Below are positions 4,973-6,723 of a stretch of DNA of 6,723 nt, one piece after another. A program made the translations under genes and the position numbers. Numbering within the stretch: position 1 is the stretch's first letter; the number at the start of each line of letters is the position of its first letter. Origin of the DNA: CAMBDR01 sp046597185 (GTDB taxonomy: Bacteria > Pseudomonadota > Gammaproteobacteria > Burkholderiales > Burkholderiaceae_D); contig JBKJLF010000309.1 of NCBI GenBank assembly GCA_046597185.1, positions 1-6,723 of the forward strand, given 5' to 3'. The notes beneath the pieces were generated by a model. That model was not told the origin of the DNA and made no database searches. It worked only from the letters and a program-made list of their open reading frames with translations.

Positions 4973-5674
4973 TTAGTCGGGCATGCGAAAATCGTTTTCA
5001 ATCCAGCGCCATGCGGTTTTTAAATCCAACTTGAAGCTGGCTGCCACCCGCACCGTGGCCAGTTGCTGGTCGTCGGCATCGAAGGCGCAAAGTACGCCAT
5101 ACGGGTTGTCGTCATCGGGCACAATATCGAGCGTGATACGAATTTCGCCCTCTGCCGTATCAACGGGGAGGGTTTTGTGTAACTGCGCCTGGTATTGTTG
5201 TTGATGGCGACGCAATACCTCGCCAGCGCTTTTGACCAGGGTGTTGAAGGCTTGGGCATCGAGCGGTTTGGGATTCTTTTTGTCGCGCCCGAGGGGCCAG
5301 GGGCTTAGCAGGGCCGTTTCGGATTCGCCATCCTGTATCATCGCCACCGCCCAACCTTCATCCTCCTCATTTTTGACTACGCGCGCAGTCCAGCCCTTGT
5401 CACGCCACAGGCGCGCTTCAGAAATCTGCTCAAAAATCTGCTCAACAATTTGATCCGGCGCTTCGCTTACCACGGTTGCGACGGTTGCAATGGCGGCGCT
5501 TTCCAAGGCGGCTTGGGGGTGGGTTTCTGGGGCGGACTTAGCCGCAGGTGCCGCGATTGGCGCGCATGGCGGTTCGACCTTCAGCTCTGCCATTGGCTCT
5601 ACTAACGCCGACTCTTCCGGCAGCAAGCCACTGAATAAATCGCGTATCGGTAATTGCAAGCGCTTACGGGCCAT
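4973..5674 (-). CDS. Hypothetical protein downstream of alpha/beta hydrolase (233 aa)
   Basis: I do not recognise this family. The preferred start is ATG 5674-5672, preceded by GAGAGA; a GTG at 5686 would add four residues and overlap the hydrolase stop by four bases. The N-terminus is short and basic (MARKRLQLPIRDLF), followed by an Ala/Pro/Glu-rich, probably disordered linker (about 25-75). Then comes a short repeated helix, EQIVEQIFEQISE (78-86 core), and a C-terminal domain (about 90-233). The C-terminal domain has strands such as GWTARVVKN and GWAVAMIQDGE, a helix with EVLRRHQQQYQAQLHK, IRITLDIVPDDDNPYG, and AWRWIENDFRMPD. No signal peptide or membrane segment is seen. It lies 8 bases after the hydrolase gene on the same strand, so the two are almost certainly cotranscribed and perhaps translationally coupled. 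Confidence 0.75.
   Translation of the reverse strand: MARKRLQLPIRDLFSGLLPEESALVEPMAELKVEPPCAPIAAPAAKSAPETHPQAALESAAIATVATVVSEAPDQIVEQIFEQISEARLWRDKGWTARVVKNEEDEGWAVAMIQDGESETALLSPWPLGRDKKNPKPLDAQAFNTLVKSAGEVLRRHQQQYQAQLHKTLPVDTAEGEIRITLDIVPDDDNPYGVLCAFDADDQQLATVRVAASFKLDLKTAWRWIENDFRMPD
5421..5456 (-). repeat. Three tandem 12-bp units inside the 233-aa gene
   Basis: GAAATCTGCTCA and AAAATCTGCTCA are adjacent and nearly identical, followed by a more diverged third unit ACAATTTGATCC. On the coding strand they specify the four-residue repeat in QIVEQIFEQISE. Unit gain or loss would keep the frame and lengthen or shorten this helix by one turn. Confidence 0.5.
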
Positions 5675-5682
5675 GGTGTCTC

Positions 5683-6603
5683 TCACAAATTACATTCTTG
5701 CCGGAATGCCAGATAGTCACGTGCGGTGGTGCGGGGTGCTTCCAGTATCGGCAAGTGGCCAATATCGGACATGATAATCACTTTGCTGCGTACAAAAAGT
5801 TTCGCGGTGGCTTGGGCACCGCTTGGGTGCAAAATCAAATCGCGCTCGCCCCACACCACCAACGCGGGGGTGGTGAGATTGCTATATTGTTGCTCCAGCG
5901 GCTGGGAATTCTGAAATTCGGCCATGATGCGGGTATGCAGCGCAAAGTCCCGGACGGCGCGCAGGGCCAAAACATGGCGTAGCGAATAGGGAATAAACGG
6001 CGGTTTGTGCATGGTTGCGCTCATCATTCCACTAAATTCTGCTTCGCTTTGTATTATTAATGGAATTTTGCTGGTGGCGAGGTAGGTTTGAATCACGTCT
6101 GATTGAATCGCCGCTTCGGTGCCGGCGGGGTCGAGTAGCCATAAACTTCTTACCATATGCGGGTAGCTGGCCGCAAACTGGGTGGCGATGAAGCCACCCA
6201 TGGAACTGCCGCCCAAATCCACTTGCGAGATGCCCAGTTGCTGTAAGAAAGTATGCAAACGCTGTACTTGTTGCTGGATGCTGTATTGCGCGGAGGGGTC
6301 GCGCCCGGCATCGCCAAAACCGGGCAGATCGGGAATGATAAGGTGGTAATGCGCCACCAAATGGCGGGCGATGCGGGTGAAATTATCTTTGTCGGCGGCA
6401 AAACCGTGGATTAACACCAGGGTGGGGCCGCGTCCACCTTCCAAATACGGCATGGCAAAACCCGCCACTTGCGCCTGACGCAGATGCAAGCCAGAAACCA
6501 TGCGCTCCAGCGACAAGGCCAGAGCCGCCATCTGAAACGGCATTAATCGATCTGCCAGGGTAATAACTAAGACCAGGACGAGGAATAAAGAAAAATAGAT
6601 CAC
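5683..6603 (-). CDS. Membrane-anchored alpha/beta-fold hydrolase (lipase/esterase-like)
   Basis: This intact protein of about 306 residues has the full alpha/beta hydrolase signature. The oxyanion-hole HGF is at 66-68 and the DLPGFG loop at 92-97. The nucleophile elbow is GSSMGG with Ser134, the acid is Asp255 in WGERD, and the catalytic His283 lies in IGHLPILEAP. A hydrophobic N-terminal segment (residues 2-17) followed by a basic residue suggests a membrane anchor or uncleaved signal. I chose GTG 6603-6601 because GGAGA precedes it; a TTG at 6633 would add ten residues without a good ribosome binding site. The layout resembles cold-active lipase/esterases of Moraxella and Psychrobacter and MhpC-like hydrolases; the substrate cannot be read from the sequence. 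It heads a two-gene operon with the 233-residue protein. Confidence 0.85.
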   Translation of the reverse strand: MIYFSLFLVLVLVITLADRLMPFQMAALALSLERMVSGLHLRQAQVAGFAMPYLEGGRGPTLVLIHGFAADKDNFTRIARHLVAHYHLIIPDLPGFGDAGRDPSAQYSIQQQVQRLHTFLQQLGISQVDLGGSSMGGFIATQFAASYPHMVRSLWLLDPAGTEAAIQSDVIQTYLATSKIPLIIQSEAEFSGMMSATMHKPPFIPYSLRHVLALRAVRDFALHTRIMAEFQNSQPLEQQYSNLTTPALVVWGERDLILHPSGAQATAKLFVRSKVIIMSDIGHLPILEAPRTTARDYLAFRQECNL

Positions 6604-6717
6604 TGCGCATTCTCCGGTTAATGCAAAATGCAAGTGTAGCGCAAGCGCGCTGGTTTAGCTGAGAAATCACAAATAAATGTGTTTTTAGACAAGTTATTTT
6701 GTGGTAAAAGGCAAGAA

Positions 6718-6723
6718 ATGATA
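6718..6723 (+). other. Possible start of a divergent gene at the right edge
   Basis: ATG ATA at 6718-6723 is preceded by AAAAGG at a suitable ribosome-binding distance. Only two codons are visible, so this is a guess. If real, it would be divergent from the hydrolase gene, with about 114 bases between the two starts. Confidence 0.2.

Noticed and set aside
5698..5982. Plus-strand ORFs opposite the hydrolase gene
   Set aside because: They are shadows of the hydrolase frame, which has a complete catalytic triad.

Overview
The window looks like an accessory, partly decayed stretch of a proteobacterial chromosome, most likely gammaproteobacterial. This rests on the kind of genes present: YhiN/HI0933-type flavoprotein, PepO/M13 peptidase and TrxB fragments, plus an intact alpha/beta hydrolase, all with proteobacterial-looking sequence and moderate GC. 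No rRNA, tRNA, CRISPR array or intact transposase was seen. A more exact taxonomic placement is not supported.

Layout. (1) Positions 1-851, minus strand: the start of a pentapeptide-repeat membrane protein that runs off the left edge. Its Val/Ala-rich membrane block is written in a GTAGCG-like DNA repeat, which also produces long spurious ORFs on both strands. (2) 852-1127: no gene supported; it holds a perfect 12-bp inverted repeat. (3) 1128-1655, plus: a broken reading frame, then an intact small acidic protein of unknown function, spaced like a gene pair. (4) 1737-2729, plus: an operator-like inverted repeat overlapping a TATAAT box, then an intact nucleotidyltransferase-fold protein of 316 residues. 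(5) 2730-3044: no confident gene; two hairpins (one REP-like), a weak minus-strand coding remnant and a TATAAT box. (6) 3045-3710, plus: the first codons of thioredoxin reductase (trxB) joined in frame to the signal peptide of a secreted conserved protein, with a TGA inside the signal peptide. (7) 3711-3902: nothing recognised. (8) 3903-4451, plus: a SAM-dependent methyltransferase lacking its 5' end and carrying an in-frame TAA. (9) 4588-4945: two gene tails, yhiN on the minus strand and an M13 peptidase on the plus strand, joined head to head at about 4796-4804 with both 5' parts missing. (10) 4973-6603, minus: an intact two-gene operon, a membrane-anchored alpha/beta hydrolase followed by an uncharacterised 233-residue protein. 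(11) 6604-6723: upstream region with a possible divergent gene start at the right edge.

The intact genes are the hydrolase operon, the nucleotidyltransferase, the small acidic protein and, as far as visible, the pentapeptide-repeat membrane protein. Between them lie remnants of at least five other genes. The window reads as a rearrangement-prone region in which gene ends have been recombined and are decaying, not as one coherent pathway.
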